Assembly: GCF_049943335.1 (NCBI RefSeq)
Contig: NZ_JBNFVY010000002.1
Span: forward strand, 1-64,000
DNA from: JBNFVY01 sp049943335
GTDB taxonomy: Bacteria; Pseudomonadota; Alphaproteobacteria; Rhodobacterales; Rhodobacteraceae
Length of the DNA: 64,000 nt
Reading direction: 5' to 3'
How positions within the stretch are numbered: the first letter of the stretch is position 1; each line of letters begins with the position of its first letter. Both the position numbers and the translations under genes were made by a program. Shown here in pieces: positions 27,066 to 35,974 of this stretch. The notes beneath the pieces were generated by a model, which saw only the letters and a list, made by a program, of their open reading frames with translations, ran no database searches and was not told the DNA's origin.

Positions 27066-27181
27066 AGCCTGCTCGTTCTCGGTTGGCTGCAATCTTGCTG
27101 CAGCTCTCATTACAGGCGATTCTATCCGGTTTTCAGGGCAATTGCCAACACAGTCGCGTGATGGCCGGTACGGATCCGTTG

Positions 27182-27568
27182 CTATTGCAGGCGCCGGCGA
27201 ATTTCTGCCGGAACCCGGGCTGGCTGACCGGCTTCGTTGATCACGACAATTGTCACGTCGGCAACAAAGATCACGTCTTTGCGCCGCAAAACCTCTTGAT
27301 GCATGGCGATCCGCGCGCCGCGGACCTGCGTGACAGCCGTGTGCACCACCAGATCGTCGCCAAAACGGGCCGCGGCCAGATAGTCGGCCTCAAGCCGACG
27401 AACGGCGAAGACCAGTCCGCTTTCGCGCATCTTCAACTGATCGATGCCCATTTCGGAGATCAGTTCGGACCGGCCCCGTTCGATATACTTCAGGTAATTG
27501 GCATAGTAGACGATACCGGCCATGTCGGTGTCTTCATAATAGACCTTGACCGGCAGGGTGTGGGTCAT
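27182..27568 (-). CDS. ybgC: Tol-Pal-associated acyl-CoA thioesterase YbgC
   Basis: This 128-residue hot-dog-fold thioesterase has the catalytic region YYEDTDMAGIVYYANYLKYIERGR at residues 10-33, with the Asp that acts in 4HBT enzymes. It hydrolyses acyl-CoA thioesters in the cytoplasm, and its constant link to tol-pal suggests a phospholipid-related role. Its ATG overlaps the stop of the upstream hypothetical gene by four bases. Confidence 0.94.
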   Translation of the reverse strand: MTHTLPVKVYYEDTDMAGIVYYANYLKYIERGRSELISEMGIDQLKMRESGLVFAVRRLEADYLAAARFGDDLVVHTAVTQVRGARIAMHQEVLRRKDVIFVADVTIVVINEAGQPARVPAEIRRRLQ

Positions 27569-28200
27569 GCCGCGTGCACCGCCCGCGCGTACAGCCGCAA
27601 GGCGTGCGCCGGATCGCGATCCGATGCTGGCAAGACCGGTTCATAGGCGGCGCGGATCACGTTGGCGATTTCGGGGCGCACGATGGTGCCAGCATTGTCG
27701 GGCAGTTCGGCCAGCGCAGAAACGTCGGCAAAGGCAGTATCTGACCATAGCAGCACCCCGTGCACCGCCACGCCCAGAGCGATGACTTCCGCTGGCAGGT
27801 CCGCTTGCGCTTCGTTCATGCGAACAAAGCTGAAACACGCCTGGATCGCACCATTATCGTCAAAGCGGAAGGCCCGGTATTGGCCCGCATCGGCCGATTT
27901 CAGCCGCGCCACTGTACCGGCCAGGTCAGGGATCATCTGGTCCATCGACGGGACGGCCAAAAGCTCATCCCAGTCGCTGAAAAAGAACACCATGAAATTC
28001 GCGCCCAGTTCAGGATCGGTTTCGGCCATCTTGTGGCCGGCAATCGCCACGATCGCTTCGATGGCGCCCTTGATGGTGGGAAGGGTTTCGTCCGTAACGC
28101 CGAAGATGACCGGCACGATCGGGCGACCCCAGCGGGCAAAGACATAATCACCCGTCGAGCGGGTGAACAGGGATGTGGTCAGTTCAGGTGTCAAAAGCAT
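27565..28200 (-). CDS. Conserved hypothetical protein between ruvB and ybgC
   Basis: This 211-residue soluble protein has no signal peptide or membrane helix. I do not recognise a named domain. The sequence is acidic with strands such as YVFARWGRPIVPVIFGVT and FMVFFFSDWDELL. It is co-translated with ybgC (ATGA overlap) and follows ruvB by 53 bases, so it belongs to the ruv-tol string. Codon use matches its neighbours. Conservation at this position in related genomes would support a real gene, as the tight overlap suggests. Confidence 0.75.
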   Translation of the reverse strand: MLLTPELTTSLFTRSTGDYVFARWGRPIVPVIFGVTDETLPTIKGAIEAIVAIAGHKMAETDPELGANFMVFFFSDWDELLAVPSMDQMIPDLAGTVARLKSADAGQYRAFRFDDNGAIQACFSFVRMNEAQADLPAEVIALGVAVHGVLLWSDTAFADVSALAELPDNAGTIVRPEIANVIRAAYEPVLPASDRDPAHALRLYARAVHAA

Positions 28201-28253
28201 GGGCCCTAAATGACAAACCCGCCGTCCGGGGTCCAGCCCCTGCGCGCAGCGAT

Positions 28254-29279
28254 CTAACCGAACAGATCGCTTGCCCCTGACACTCGCGGGGGCTCAAGGC
28301 CCAAATGCGTCCAGGCCTTTTGCGTCAGCATCCGCCCCCGCGGGGTGCGCTGGATCAGGCCCTGCTGCAACAGGAACGGCTCAATCACCTCTTCGATCGC
28401 ATCGCGGCTTTCTGACAAGGCCGCCGACAGGGTTTCGACCCCCACCGGCCCCCCGCCATAGTTTTCGCCAATCAGCGTCAAATAGCGCCGATCCGCCCCA
28501 TCCAACCCAATCCCGTCAACCCCGAGCCGGGTCAGCGCCCCATCGGCAAGAGCGCGCGTGATGCGCCCGTCGCCTTCGACCAAAGCGAAATCGACCACGC
28601 GGCGCAGCAGGCGCCCTGCGATCCGTGGCGTTCCGCGCGCGCGCTTGGCGATCTCGGCAATCCCGTCATCATCGGCAGGCAACCCCAACAGGCGCGCGCC
28701 ACGGGCGACGATCTGCTCTAATTCTGCCCGTTCGTAAAAGTTCAGCCGGGTCGGAATACCGAACCGGTCCCGCAACGGCGTGGACAACAAACCCAGCCGC
28801 GTGGTTGCGCCCACCAGGGTGAAGGGCTGCAATTCGATCCGAACGGTGCGCGCGGCGGGGCCTTCGCCGATCACCAGGTCCAGTTCGAAATCCTCCATCG
28901 CGGGATATAACACCTCTTCGACGACCGGGTTCATGCGGTGGATTTCGTCAATGAACAGCACGTCGCGCGCTTCCAGGTTCGTCAGGATGGCGGCCAGATC
29001 GCCCGCTTTCGCCAGCACCGGGCCAGACGTCATCTTGAAGTTCACCCCCAATTCGCGCGCCATGATCTGTGCCAAGGTGGTCTTGCCCAGGCCCGGCGGG
29101 CCGTGAAACAGGGCGTGGTCCATCGCTTCACCCCGGCGCCGGGCGCTTTCGATGAATACGGCCAGGTTGGCACGCGCCTCGGCCTGACCGATGAAGTCCG
29201 ACAGGGCCTGCGGGCGCAGGGCGCGGTCGCGATCCTCGGGTTGCGGGTCGGGGCGAAGGGTCGGATCGGGCGTTTCCAT
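28254..29279 (-). CDS. ruvB: Holliday-junction branch-migration helicase RuvB
   Basis: This 341-residue AAA motor drives branch migration of Holliday junctions with RuvA. It has the typical N-terminus LRPQALSDFIGQ, Walker A GPPGLGKTTLAQIMARELG near residue 62, Walker B DVLFIDEIHRMNP, sensor I VGATTRLGLLSTPLRDRFG, and the C-terminal winged helix. Length is normal for the family. It starts three bases after the ruvA stop. Confidence 0.97.
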   Translation of the reverse strand: METPDPTLRPDPQPEDRDRALRPQALSDFIGQAEARANLAVFIESARRRGEAMDHALFHGPPGLGKTTLAQIMARELGVNFKMTSGPVLAKAGDLAAILTNLEARDVLFIDEIHRMNPVVEEVLYPAMEDFELDLVIGEGPAARTVRIELQPFTLVGATTRLGLLSTPLRDRFGIPTRLNFYERAELEQIVARGARLLGLPADDDGIAEIAKRARGTPRIAGRLLRRVVDFALVEGDGRITRALADGALTRLGVDGIGLDGADRRYLTLIGENYGGGPVGVETLSAALSESRDAIEEVIEPFLLQQGLIQRTPRGRMLTQKAWTHLGLEPPRVSGASDLFG

Positions 29280-29282
29280 CGC

Positions 29283-29951
29283 TTATCCTTTCGGTGCGAG
29301 CAGACGCAGTGCCGCACGGATCAACGCCTCGGTTTCTGCCTCGGGGTCTTCACCCGCCGCCTGGGCCACGGCACTGGCCGCGTCGCCTGGCCCATAGCCC
29401 AGGTTCGACAAGGCCGACAAAGCATCGGATTGGGCCGATGCAGACGGTGCCGTGCGCGGCGCGGTCGGGGCAGGCCGTTCGATGACCTCGTCGTCATCGT
29501 CGTCATGCAGGGCTGGTTTCGGCGCCTCGGACGCACCCATGGCCATGACCGCCGGGGCCTTGTCTTTCAGTTCATTCACCACCCGCTGCGCGATCTTGGG
29601 TCCGACGCCCGGCGCGGCCTTGACCGCGGCCCAGTCACCAAGCGCAATCGCGCGGCCGGTCGCATCCGGCCCCAGCGTTCCAAGGATCGACATCGCCGCC
29701 TTGGCCCCCACCCCTTGAACGGATGTCAGCAAACGATGCCATTCCTTTTCGGCCAACGTCATAAAACCGATCAGCTGCATCAGGTCCTCGCGCACGATCA
29801 TTTCGGTCCACAGTGCGGCAAAGCCCCCCACGGGTGGCAGCGCTGACAAGGTCCGCTCGGACACCTGCACAATATAGCCCACACCGCGCACATCGATCAG
29901 CACATGGTCGATCCCGCGATAGTCGATCCGCCCTGAAAGACGCCCGATCAC
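29283..29951 (-). CDS. ruvA: Holliday-junction DNA-binding protein RuvA, GTG start
   Basis: This 222-residue protein has the OB-fold N-terminus (about 1-64, IGRLSGRIDYRGIDHVL), HhH motifs (about 70-140, SVQGVGAKAAMSIL and KAAPGVGPKIAQRVVNEL), an acidic linker with five consecutive aspartates, and domain III (about 170-222). It holds the junction for RuvB. The start is GTG at 29951, which overlaps the ruvC stop as GTGA and gives the normal N-terminus; the reading frame is open 17 codons upstream but this lies in ruvC. Confidence 0.95.
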   Translation of the reverse strand: MIGRLSGRIDYRGIDHVLIDVRGVGYIVQVSERTLSALPPVGGFAALWTEMIVREDLMQLIGFMTLAEKEWHRLLTSVQGVGAKAAMSILGTLGPDATGRAIALGDWAAVKAAPGVGPKIAQRVVNELKDKAPAVMAMGASEAPKPALHDDDDDEVIERPAPTAPRTAPSASAQSDALSALSNLGYGPGDAASAVAQAAGEDPEAETEALIRAALRLLAPKG

Positions 29952-30442
29952 AACGCCACCTGCTTCCAGGCGCTCGAAGACTGCAAGTGATGTGCATGAC
30001 AAATCGCGATTGCCAAGGCATCGGCTGCATCCGCCCCCTTCAGTGCGACCCCGGGCAACTGCATCTTGACCATCATCTGCACCTGCTTCTTTTGCGCGTG
30101 CCCCACCCCGACGACCGCCTTCTTGACTGCGTTCGGGGCGTATTCACCCACCGAAATCGCAGCCAATGCGGGTACCAGCATGGCGATTCCGCGCGCCTGA
30201 CCCAGCTTGACCGTTGCAACCCCGTCTTTGTTCATAAAGGTATGTTCCACCGCAGCCGCATCGGGTGCAAAGGTGTCTACAACGTCGCGCAGCCCATGAT
30301 ACAGCGCGACCAGCCGCAGCCCCATATCACCGGTTCCGCTGGTCACCTGCCCATTGGCCACGTGGCTGAGTTTCGAGCCGTTCACATCGATCACGCCCCA
30401 GCCCATGGACCGCAGCCCCGGGTCGATCCCCATGACACGCAT
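29948..30442 (-). CDS. ruvC: Holliday-junction resolvase RuvC
   Basis: This 164-residue endonuclease resolves Holliday junctions. It shows Asp7 in RVMGIDPGLRSMGWGV, Glu66 in AAVEHTFMNKDG, and the C-terminal acidic pair in ALKGADAADALAIAICHAH. The ATG at 30442 follows an AGGGCAG site and matches the family N-terminus; the frame stays open far upstream without support. It is the first gene of the ruvCAB-tol-tilS-ftsH string. Confidence 0.95.
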   Translation of the reverse strand: MRVMGIDPGLRSMGWGVIDVNGSKLSHVANGQVTSGTGDMGLRLVALYHGLRDVVDTFAPDAAAVEHTFMNKDGVATVKLGQARGIAMLVPALAAISVGEYAPNAVKKAVVGVGHAQKKQVQMMVKMQLPGVALKGADAADALAIAICHAHHLQSSSAWKQVAL

Positions 30443-30910
30443 ACCAACTGCCCTAACCTGTTTTTTTCTTTGTTTCGCAGTTAGCACGAAAAGTGAACAT
30501 CTGCCAAGCGCCGTCGCGCGCTGCACTAGGTCCTGACCCCTGAATCGCCCCTGTGCCCGGTGGGCCTGTGCTGCGCCGCGCGCAACCTGCCCCCGTTCAA
30601 GCGGACGGAACGCGCCCAGCCCAGAAGGGTCACCGTCACCATGTGAGACCATCGTTTTCGATCTGTCCTGACGGCGCTGGCAGGCCGGGGCCTTGCCCGC
30701 CCTGCCCGCACGGTGATCGCAGGATGAATGACACCGGCATGTCAGGCGGTGCGATGGGCGCCTGTCCGCGCAAAAGCCGTGGGCCAGAAAAACGAAACAG
30801 GCCGCGTCCTGAACATCGGACACGGCCTTTTCGAACATGCGTCGGTGTGTGGCAGCGTAGAGGAGGGAAAATCTCGCGCCGCCGAACTTACCGGCAAGCC
30901 CCGCCGCGGA
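30443..30910. other. Non-coding spacer between ruvC and the small membrane-protein gene
   Basis: This is 468 bases without a convincing gene on either strand. It must contain the ruvC promoter, which I cannot place with confidence. The upper end holds the terminator-like hairpin at 30800-30831. The remainder is GC-rich sequence with no tandem repeat or RNA motif that I recognise. Confidence 0.5.
30800..30831 (-). terminator. Terminator-like hairpin behind the 118-residue membrane-protein gene
   Basis: GGCCGCGTCC (30800-30809) pairs with GGACACGGCC (30818-30827) with one mismatch around an eight-base loop, with T-rich flanks on both sides. It could end the minus-strand msrA-prmA unit and can also work on the plus strand. 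Confidence 0.6.
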
Positions 30911-31267
30911 TCAAAAGAGCCCGCCGACCGATTGTTTCATGTGCCGGCTGATCCAAACAGTCACCGGGTCAGCACTCATCACATAGGCACCGGCTTGCTC
31001 GACAATCGTGCCGTTTTGCAAACGCTCGATCCGCGACGCATAAGTTGCCGCACCAAGGCTGGAATAGACAAACGCCTTGAACAGCAGCAAGAGACAAAAG
31101 CTGAAGAACAGCCCCCGGTACGGGAACCCCATCACCTTTCGGTGTGGGCGCGCGATCACCAATCCATCGCTGGTCATCGCGGTGATAGAGCCGCCTTCCA
31201 GCTTGCGGTGATGGCGTTCAATGCGCTGAAGGCGCTTGCCAAATTCGTATTGTTTACGATCGGCCAT
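30911..31267 (-). CDS. Small single-pass membrane protein, unknown function
   Basis: This 118-residue protein has a basic, Arg/Lys/His-rich N-terminus (about 1-50), one strong membrane helix (about 56-75, YRGLFFSFCLLLLFKAFVYS) and a soluble tail with ASRIERLQNGTIVEQAGAYVM. I do not recognise the family. The ATG at 31267 has GGGAGG about eight bases upstream; the longer frame to 31408 would overlap prmA. It follows prmA by 104 bases on the same strand, so it is probably transcribed with it. Confidence 0.75.
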   Translation of the reverse strand: MADRKQYEFGKRLQRIERHHRKLEGGSITAMTSDGLVIARPHRKVMGFPYRGLFFSFCLLLLFKAFVYSSLGAATYASRIERLQNGTIVEQAGAYVMSADPVTVWISRHMKQSVGGLF

Positions 31268-31371
31268 AGCGGCCTCCCTCGTTCCTGCGCCCCCACAGAT
31301 CGAATACGAATTTCCGGGTGAAATGCGGCGAAAACAAGGCGAATGTGACGAAATGGGGATATTTCGGCTCT

Positions 31372-32247
31372 TTACTCTGCCAACTTCTTGAGAATCAGCG
31401 TCGACCATTCAACAATTTCTTCGCGACTGACCAGTTTGTATCCATTCTGTTCATAAGCCGCGATCACGTCGTTTGACTGTTCGTTAAGAATACCGGACAG
31501 AATCACGACTCCGCCCTCGGCCGACGCACCGGCCATTCCCGGCGCCAGATCGATCAAGGGGCCTTTGAGGATATTGGCAAAGATCAGATCGAAAGGGGCC
31601 TTCGCGCGCAGGTCGGGATGATCGAAACCAGCGGCCTCGATGCAAAGAACACGGCCCTCGAGCCCATTGGCCACAACATTCGCTTGGGCCACCTCTACCG
31701 CGACCTCATCTATATCGCTGGCCAGAACCTGGTTCGCGCTGACGTGGGCCGCGGCCATTGCCAGTACCGCTGTGCCGCAGCCGATATCGGCCGCGTTCTG
31801 GGGGACGAACCCATCGTCCAGCAACCGGTCAAGCGCGCGCAGACAGCCCAACGTTGTGCCATGATGCCCCGTGCCGAAAGCCATGGCAGCTTCGATCAAA
31901 AGGCCGATCTTGCTGGCGGGCAGCTTGTCGGCATCATGGTGGCCGTACACAAAGAACCGCCCGGCTTCGACCGGGGACAATTCACGTCGCACATGGGCCA
32001 CCCAGTCGCGGTCCGGCAATTCGGACACCACGAAATCCTTGGCCCCATGCATCGCCGCCAGCAGGGCCAGCCCCACGCTGTCGGGGCGTTCGGTAAAATA
32101 GCCGCCCACTTCCCACAGGCCCGAGCCGTCTTCGATTTCGAACACGCCGACACCAGTGGGTTCGGGAGACAGCGTTTCCATGGCATCCCCCAAGGCTTCG
32201 GCAGGCGTCTTGCCAGGCAAAGTGGTCAGGGCGGTGAATGTGGTCAT
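31372..32247 (-). CDS. prmA: Ribosomal protein L11 methyltransferase PrmA
   Basis: This 291-residue SAM-dependent enzyme trimethylates ribosomal protein L11. The central methyltransferase fold begins with AMAFGTGHHGTTLGCLRALD near residue 130, then motif I AADIGCGTAVLAMAAA near 158, and NILKGPLIDLAP later. The N-terminal substrate-recognition domain is present. The start lies five bases after the acetyltransferase stop, so msrA, the acetyltransferase and prmA appear to be one operon. Confidence 0.93.
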   Translation of the reverse strand: MTTFTALTTLPGKTPAEALGDAMETLSPEPTGVGVFEIEDGSGLWEVGGYFTERPDSVGLALLAAMHGAKDFVVSELPDRDWVAHVRRELSPVEAGRFFVYGHHDADKLPASKIGLLIEAAMAFGTGHHGTTLGCLRALDRLLDDGFVPQNAADIGCGTAVLAMAAAHVSANQVLASDIDEVAVEVAQANVVANGLEGRVLCIEAAGFDHPDLRAKAPFDLIFANILKGPLIDLAPGMAGASAEGGVVILSGILNEQSNDVIAAYEQNGYKLVSREEIVEWSTLILKKLAE

Positions 32248-32251
32248 GGGG

Positions 32252-32824
32252 CTACTCCGGGCTATCGCGCCCTGTTAGCGCGCGCGCGGGCACGCCCGCA
32301 ACCCGGCATTGGGCGGGAATGTCGCGGTTGACCACCGCCCCGGCCCCCACAATCGCCCCGTCGCCGATCGTGACCCCGGGTAAAACGATGACCCCAGCGG
32401 CCAGCCAGACATCCGCGCCGATGGTCACAGGCAGCGCACGTTCGATCCCCTTGGCGCGCTTTGCCGGGTCGCGGTGGTGATCGGCGGTAATGATCTGCAC
32501 GCCCGGCCCCATCATCGAACGTGCCCCGATCCGTACCGGCGCGCCGTCCAGCACCACGCAACGGGCGTTGAGAAAGACATCGTCGGCAAGATGCGTGTTA
32601 AACCCGTACGAGCAGTGAAATCCGTTTTCGATCAACACGTCACGCCCGACATGTCCCAACAAAGCACGCAGGCGCGGCGCCATGCCCAAGGGCGTGCGGT
32701 CATCCGGGTGCATCTGGCCATGTTCAAAACAGGCCGCGCGGGCTTCGGCGCGCAGGTCGTCCAGTTCCGCCCCCAGGCAGGAATACCAATCGCCCGCCCG
32801 CATCCGCGCAATCAGGTCACTCAT
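32252..32824 (-). CDS. Maltose/sugar O-acetyltransferase-like hexapeptide protein
   Basis: This 190-residue left-handed beta-helix acetyltransferase resembles the Maa/NodL group. It has an N-terminal helical cap (MRAGDWYSCLGAELDD), the catalytic His region QIITADHHRDPAKRAKGIE, and hexapeptide turns ADVWLAAGVIVLPGVTIGDG. It probably transfers acetyl from acetyl-CoA to a sugar; the substrate is unknown. The ATG at 32824 overlaps the msrA stop by four bases (ATGA), which fixes the start; an upstream in-frame ATG would lie inside msrA. Confidence 0.88.
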   Translation of the reverse strand: MSDLIARMRAGDWYSCLGAELDDLRAEARAACFEHGQMHPDDRTPLGMAPRLRALLGHVGRDVLIENGFHCSYGFNTHLADDVFLNARCVVLDGAPVRIGARSMMGPGVQIITADHHRDPAKRAKGIERALPVTIGADVWLAAGVIVLPGVTIGDGAIVGAGAVVNRDIPAQCRVAGVPARALTGRDSPE

Positions 32825-33474
32825 ACGCCGGTGCCGATCGGGCAACTCACACCGGTGCCGCCCAACCCGCAGTAGCCGCCTGGGTTCTTGGCCAGGTACT
32901 GTTGGTGATAATCTTCTGCAAAGTAGAATTCGGGCGCGTCCAGAATTTCCGTCGTGATCGCTCCGTACCCTTCCTGGGCCAGGCGCGGCGCGAACGCGGC
33001 CAGGCTGGCTTCGGCCGCTTGGCGTTGTTCCTTGGTGGTGACATAGATGCCCGAGCGATACTGCGTGCCGCGGTCATTGCCTTGCCGCATGCCCTGTGTC
33101 GGGTCGTGCCCTTCCCAAAACGTACGCAGCAGATCGTCATAGCTGACGATAGCAGGGTCATAGACCACCCGAACCACTTCATTTTGGCCGGTCTGGCCCG
33201 AACACACCTCGTCGTATGTCGGGTTTGGCGTGTGCCCTGCAGCGTATCCCACGGCGGTGTTGTAGACGCCCGGCAGGGTCCAGAATATCCGTTCAACACC
33301 CCAAAAACAGCCCATCCCGAAAATGGCGACCTCCATGCCATCTGGCACGGGGGCTTTCAGCGGACGGTCAAAGACGAAATGCGTTGACGCAGTCGGGATG
33401 GCGTCCTGGCGCCCCGGCAGAGCGTCTGCTTTGGCAGGCATTTCGGATTTCCTGGAACTGGGCAGTCCAAACAT
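32821..33474 (-). CDS. msrA: Peptide-methionine (S)-S-oxide reductase MsrA
   Basis: This 217-residue repair enzyme reduces methionine-S-sulfoxide in proteins. The catalytic motif GCFWGVERIFW is near residue 56, followed by VGYAAGHTPNPTYDEVCSG and the C-terminal GGYCGLGGTGVSCPIGTGV with two possible resolving cysteines. The ATG at 33474 has an AGGAGA site; the frame to 33570 is unsupported. Residues 1-45 form an extension ahead of the core but no signal peptide is seen. Confidence 0.95.
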   Translation of the reverse strand: MFGLPSSRKSEMPAKADALPGRQDAIPTASTHFVFDRPLKAPVPDGMEVAIFGMGCFWGVERIFWTLPGVYNTAVGYAAGHTPNPTYDEVCSGQTGQNEVVRVVYDPAIVSYDDLLRTFWEGHDPTQGMRQGNDRGTQYRSGIYVTTKEQRQAAEASLAAFAPRLAQEGYGAITTEILDAPEFYFAEDYHQQYLAKNPGGYCGLGGTGVSCPIGTGV

Positions 33475-33547
33475 CGCGCGTCTCCTCTTGTTGCTGGTCA
33501 AGATATAGGGCGGGCGCGGCGCGTCCATACTTGCGATCACATCGATG

Positions 33548-34780
33548 TCATTCGGCCGGGACCGGCCCAAGCCCGCTGAGCCGTGTTTCGTACCCCTTGG
33601 ACGGATGGCGCGGGATCAGCAGCGCCAGCCCCAGCGATACCGCCGCCATACCGGCCGCCAGGGCAAATACCGCGCCTGGCGAAACGATCCACAAATACCC
33701 CAGAAGCGCCGGCAAAAAGACCGCGGCGATATGGTTGATCGTGAAAGCCACGGCGGCCGTCGGGGCAATGTCGCCCGGATCAGCGATCTTCTGGAAATAT
33801 GTCTTGAGCGCCAGCGCCAGCGCAAACAGCATATGGTCGATCACGTAGAGCGTTGCCGCCAGAACGACGCCCCAGCCGAAATAGTAAATCCCACCATATG
33901 CCAGAAACACGATGACCAACCCGACATATTCAAAGATCAGGACCCGTTGTTCGCCATAACTGGCCACGGCCCGGCCAAACAGCGGCGCAAAGACCATGTT
34001 GGCCACGAAATTGATCAGGAACAGCCCGGTGACCTGATGCACTTCGAAGCCGAACCGCTCGACCATCATAAAGGCGGCAAAGACCACGAAAATCTGCCGC
34101 CGCGCCCCGGCCATGGCCTGCAACGCGTAGTACAGCCAGTAGCGGCGGCGCAGTACCATTTTCTTGATCTGCGGCTCGTCTGTTTCGAATTGGGGATAGG
34201 CAAAGAAACAGATCAAGGCGACCAGCGCGGTGAACCCGCCAGCCATGAGGTAGACGAATTCGTAGCTCAGGTTAAGCGTTTGCCAGGTCATGACCAGCAA
34301 TCCGTAGGCAATCAGCGACGCCGCCGATCCGGCGGCCAACAGCCACCCCAGAACCTGAGGCGCGCGCTTTTTGTCGATCCATTGCAGCTGAAGGCTCTGG
34401 TTCACGGTCTCGTAATAATGAAACCCGATCGAGCTGAGCATCGTGACCGTCAGGATCCCGTAAAAACTGGGGTAATAGGCGGTGATTGCCGTGGCCACCC
34501 CCAACATCAGCAACGACACCAGCCCCAAAATCTGTTCGCGCATGAAAATGATGATGGCGATCACGCCGATCGCGAAAAAGCCCGGGATTTCGCGCACCGT
34601 GTGCAGCCAGCCGATCTCAACGCCGGTAAAGCCCGCCACTTCAATCACGAAGTTGTTCAACAGCGCGCTCCAGGTCGCGAAGGCCACCGGCATGGCAAAG
34701 GCCATCACGAACAACAGCGCGACGGGCCGCTGCCAGAACGGCAAATCCTGTGCGTTTCGGATATTGATAATACGGGCCAT
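33548..34780 (-). CDS. Major facilitator superfamily transporter, substrate unknown
   Basis: This 410-residue protein has 11-12 hydrophobic helices across its length and loops typical of MFS carriers. No signature of a particular substrate group is visible; the N-terminus MARIINIRNAQDLPFWQRP is soluble. It lies 73 bases upstream of msrA on the same strand and diverges from the YeeE/YedE gene across 132 bases that hold a perfect FNR-type box. Confidence 0.85.
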   Translation of the reverse strand: MARIINIRNAQDLPFWQRPVALLFVMAFAMPVAFATWSALLNNFVIEVAGFTGVEIGWLHTVREIPGFFAIGVIAIIIFMREQILGLVSLLMLGVATAITAYYPSFYGILTVTMLSSIGFHYYETVNQSLQLQWIDKKRAPQVLGWLLAAGSAASLIAYGLLVMTWQTLNLSYEFVYLMAGGFTALVALICFFAYPQFETDEPQIKKMVLRRRYWLYYALQAMAGARRQIFVVFAAFMMVERFGFEVHQVTGLFLINFVANMVFAPLFGRAVASYGEQRVLIFEYVGLVIVFLAYGGIYYFGWGVVLAATLYVIDHMLFALALALKTYFQKIADPGDIAPTAAVAFTINHIAAVFLPALLGYLWIVSPGAVFALAAGMAAVSLGLALLIPRHPSKGYETRLSGLGPVPAE

Positions 34781-34846
34781 GGCCTGCGTCCTAGGGCGAA
34801 ACGCATCGAAGGGCGAGAGGCAAAACGCATTCTCAAATTGCGATAC

Positions 34847-34860
34847 TTGATACGGATCAA
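34847..34860. promoter_or_regulatory. Perfect FNR/FnrL-type box
   Basis: TTGAT-ACGG-ATCAA is an exact match to the TTGAT-N4-ATCAA consensus bound by FNR-type oxygen-responsive regulators. It lies between the divergent MFS (start 34780) and YeeE/YedE (start 34913) genes. The centre is about 60 bases upstream of the YeeE ATG, compatible with activation from around -41.5 if transcription starts near 34895. No fnrL gene is in the window. Confidence 0.7.
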
Positions 34861-34912
34861 GGCGGTCAACGCAGTCAGCTCTAAGCTGCGCCCAACTGCG
34901 AAAGGACCGGCC

Positions 34913-35974
34913 ATGGACATCCTGTCAATTGTCGAAGCCTTGGGCGAAGGCCCGACGGCCGCGTTTTTCGGCCTGATCACGGGTGCTCTCTTTGGTATTG
35001 CCGCGCAAAGGTCAGCGTTTTGTCTGCGTGCGGCCACGGTGGAATTTGCCCGCGGCGCGCTCGGGCCACGGATGGCGGTGTGGCTGTTGACCTTTTCGAC
35101 CGCGCTGGTGTGGGTGCAGGCGGCCGAAATGGCCGGGTTCATGCGGTCGGCCGATGCCCGGATGATGGCGGTGACAGGCTCGGTTTCGGGGGCGGTGATT
35201 GGCGGGCTGCTGTTTGGCGTGGGCATGGTGCTGGCGCGCGGCTGCTCGGGTCGGCTGTTGGTGCTGGCGGCCACGGGCAACCTGCGCGCGGTGGTGTCGG
35301 GGCTGATCTTTGCCGTCGTCGCCCAGATGAGCCTGCACGGTGTTCTCGCCCCTTTGCGCGACAAGCTGGCCACGATCTGGGTCACCCCCGGCGGGCGCAA
35401 TATCGACCTGCTGGACTTTGCAAGACTGCCGGAAGCCACGGGCCTTGTGCTCGGCGTGGTGCTGGCAGCGGTTGCGGTGGGTCTGGCGGCGCGCAACAAG
35501 CTTGGGGCGGGCAAGCTGGTCTTTGCCTCGGGCGTTGGCTTTGCGGTGGCCGTCGGCTGGGTTCTGACTTTTGCCTTGTCGCAGGTCGCCTTCGATCCGG
35601 TCCAGATCGAAAGCGCAACCTTTACAGGCCCCTCCGCCAACACGCTGATGTTCTTGCTTGTGGACAACCCCGTGCTTGAGTTCGACGTGGGCCTGGTTCC
35701 CGGCGTCTTTTTGGGCGCCTTTGTCGCTGCCGCCCTCACGCGTGAGTTCAGGTTCCAGGGCTTCGACGGGGCCGGCAGCATGCGCCGGTCAATGATCGGC
35801 GCGGCGCTCATGGGCTTTGGGGGCATGCTGGCCGGGGGCTGCGCCATTGGCGCGGGCGTCACAGGCGGGTCGATCTTTGTCGCCACGGCATGGCTTGCGC
35901 TTACTTGTATGTGGATCGGCGCAGTTGTCACCGACATTGTGGTCGATCAGCGCTTGGCCCTGCGCCCGGTTTGA
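34913..35974 (+). CDS. YeeE/YedE family membrane transporter (sulfur-transport type)
   Basis: This 353-residue protein has about nine or ten hydrophobic helices. It carries the cysteine-bearing motifs of the family: QRSAFCLRAA near residue 35, ARGCSGRLLVLAATGNLR near 110, and GGMLAGGCAIGAGVTGGS near 310. Members move thiosulfate or related sulfur species. The ATG at 34913 follows AAAGGA by six bases; the frame is open for 1368 bases upstream, antisense to the MFS gene, but that is not coding. The FNR box upstream suggests oxygen control. Confidence 0.9.
   Translation: MDILSIVEALGEGPTAAFFGLITGALFGIAAQRSAFCLRAATVEFARGALGPRMAVWLLTFSTALVWVQAAEMAGFMRSADARMMAVTGSVSGAVIGGLLFGVGMVLARGCSGRLLVLAATGNLRAVVSGLIFAVVAQMSLHGVLAPLRDKLATIWVTPGGRNIDLLDFARLPEATGLVLGVVLAAVAVGLAARNKLGAGKLVFASGVGFAVAVGWVLTFALSQVAFDPVQIESATFTGPSANTLMFLLVDNPVLEFDVGLVPGVFLGAFVAAALTREFRFQGFDGAGSMRRSMIGAALMGFGGMLAGGCAIGAGVTGGSIFVATAWLALTCMWIGAVVTDIVVDQRLALRPV

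Noticed and set aside
33545..34912. A very long plus-strand frame upstream of and in frame with the YeeE/YedE gene, antisense to the MFS gene.
   Set aside because: The encoded sequence is low in hydrophobic order and rich in His, Arg and Gln, typical of a GC-rich antisense frame. The real start at 34913 has its own ribosome-binding site.
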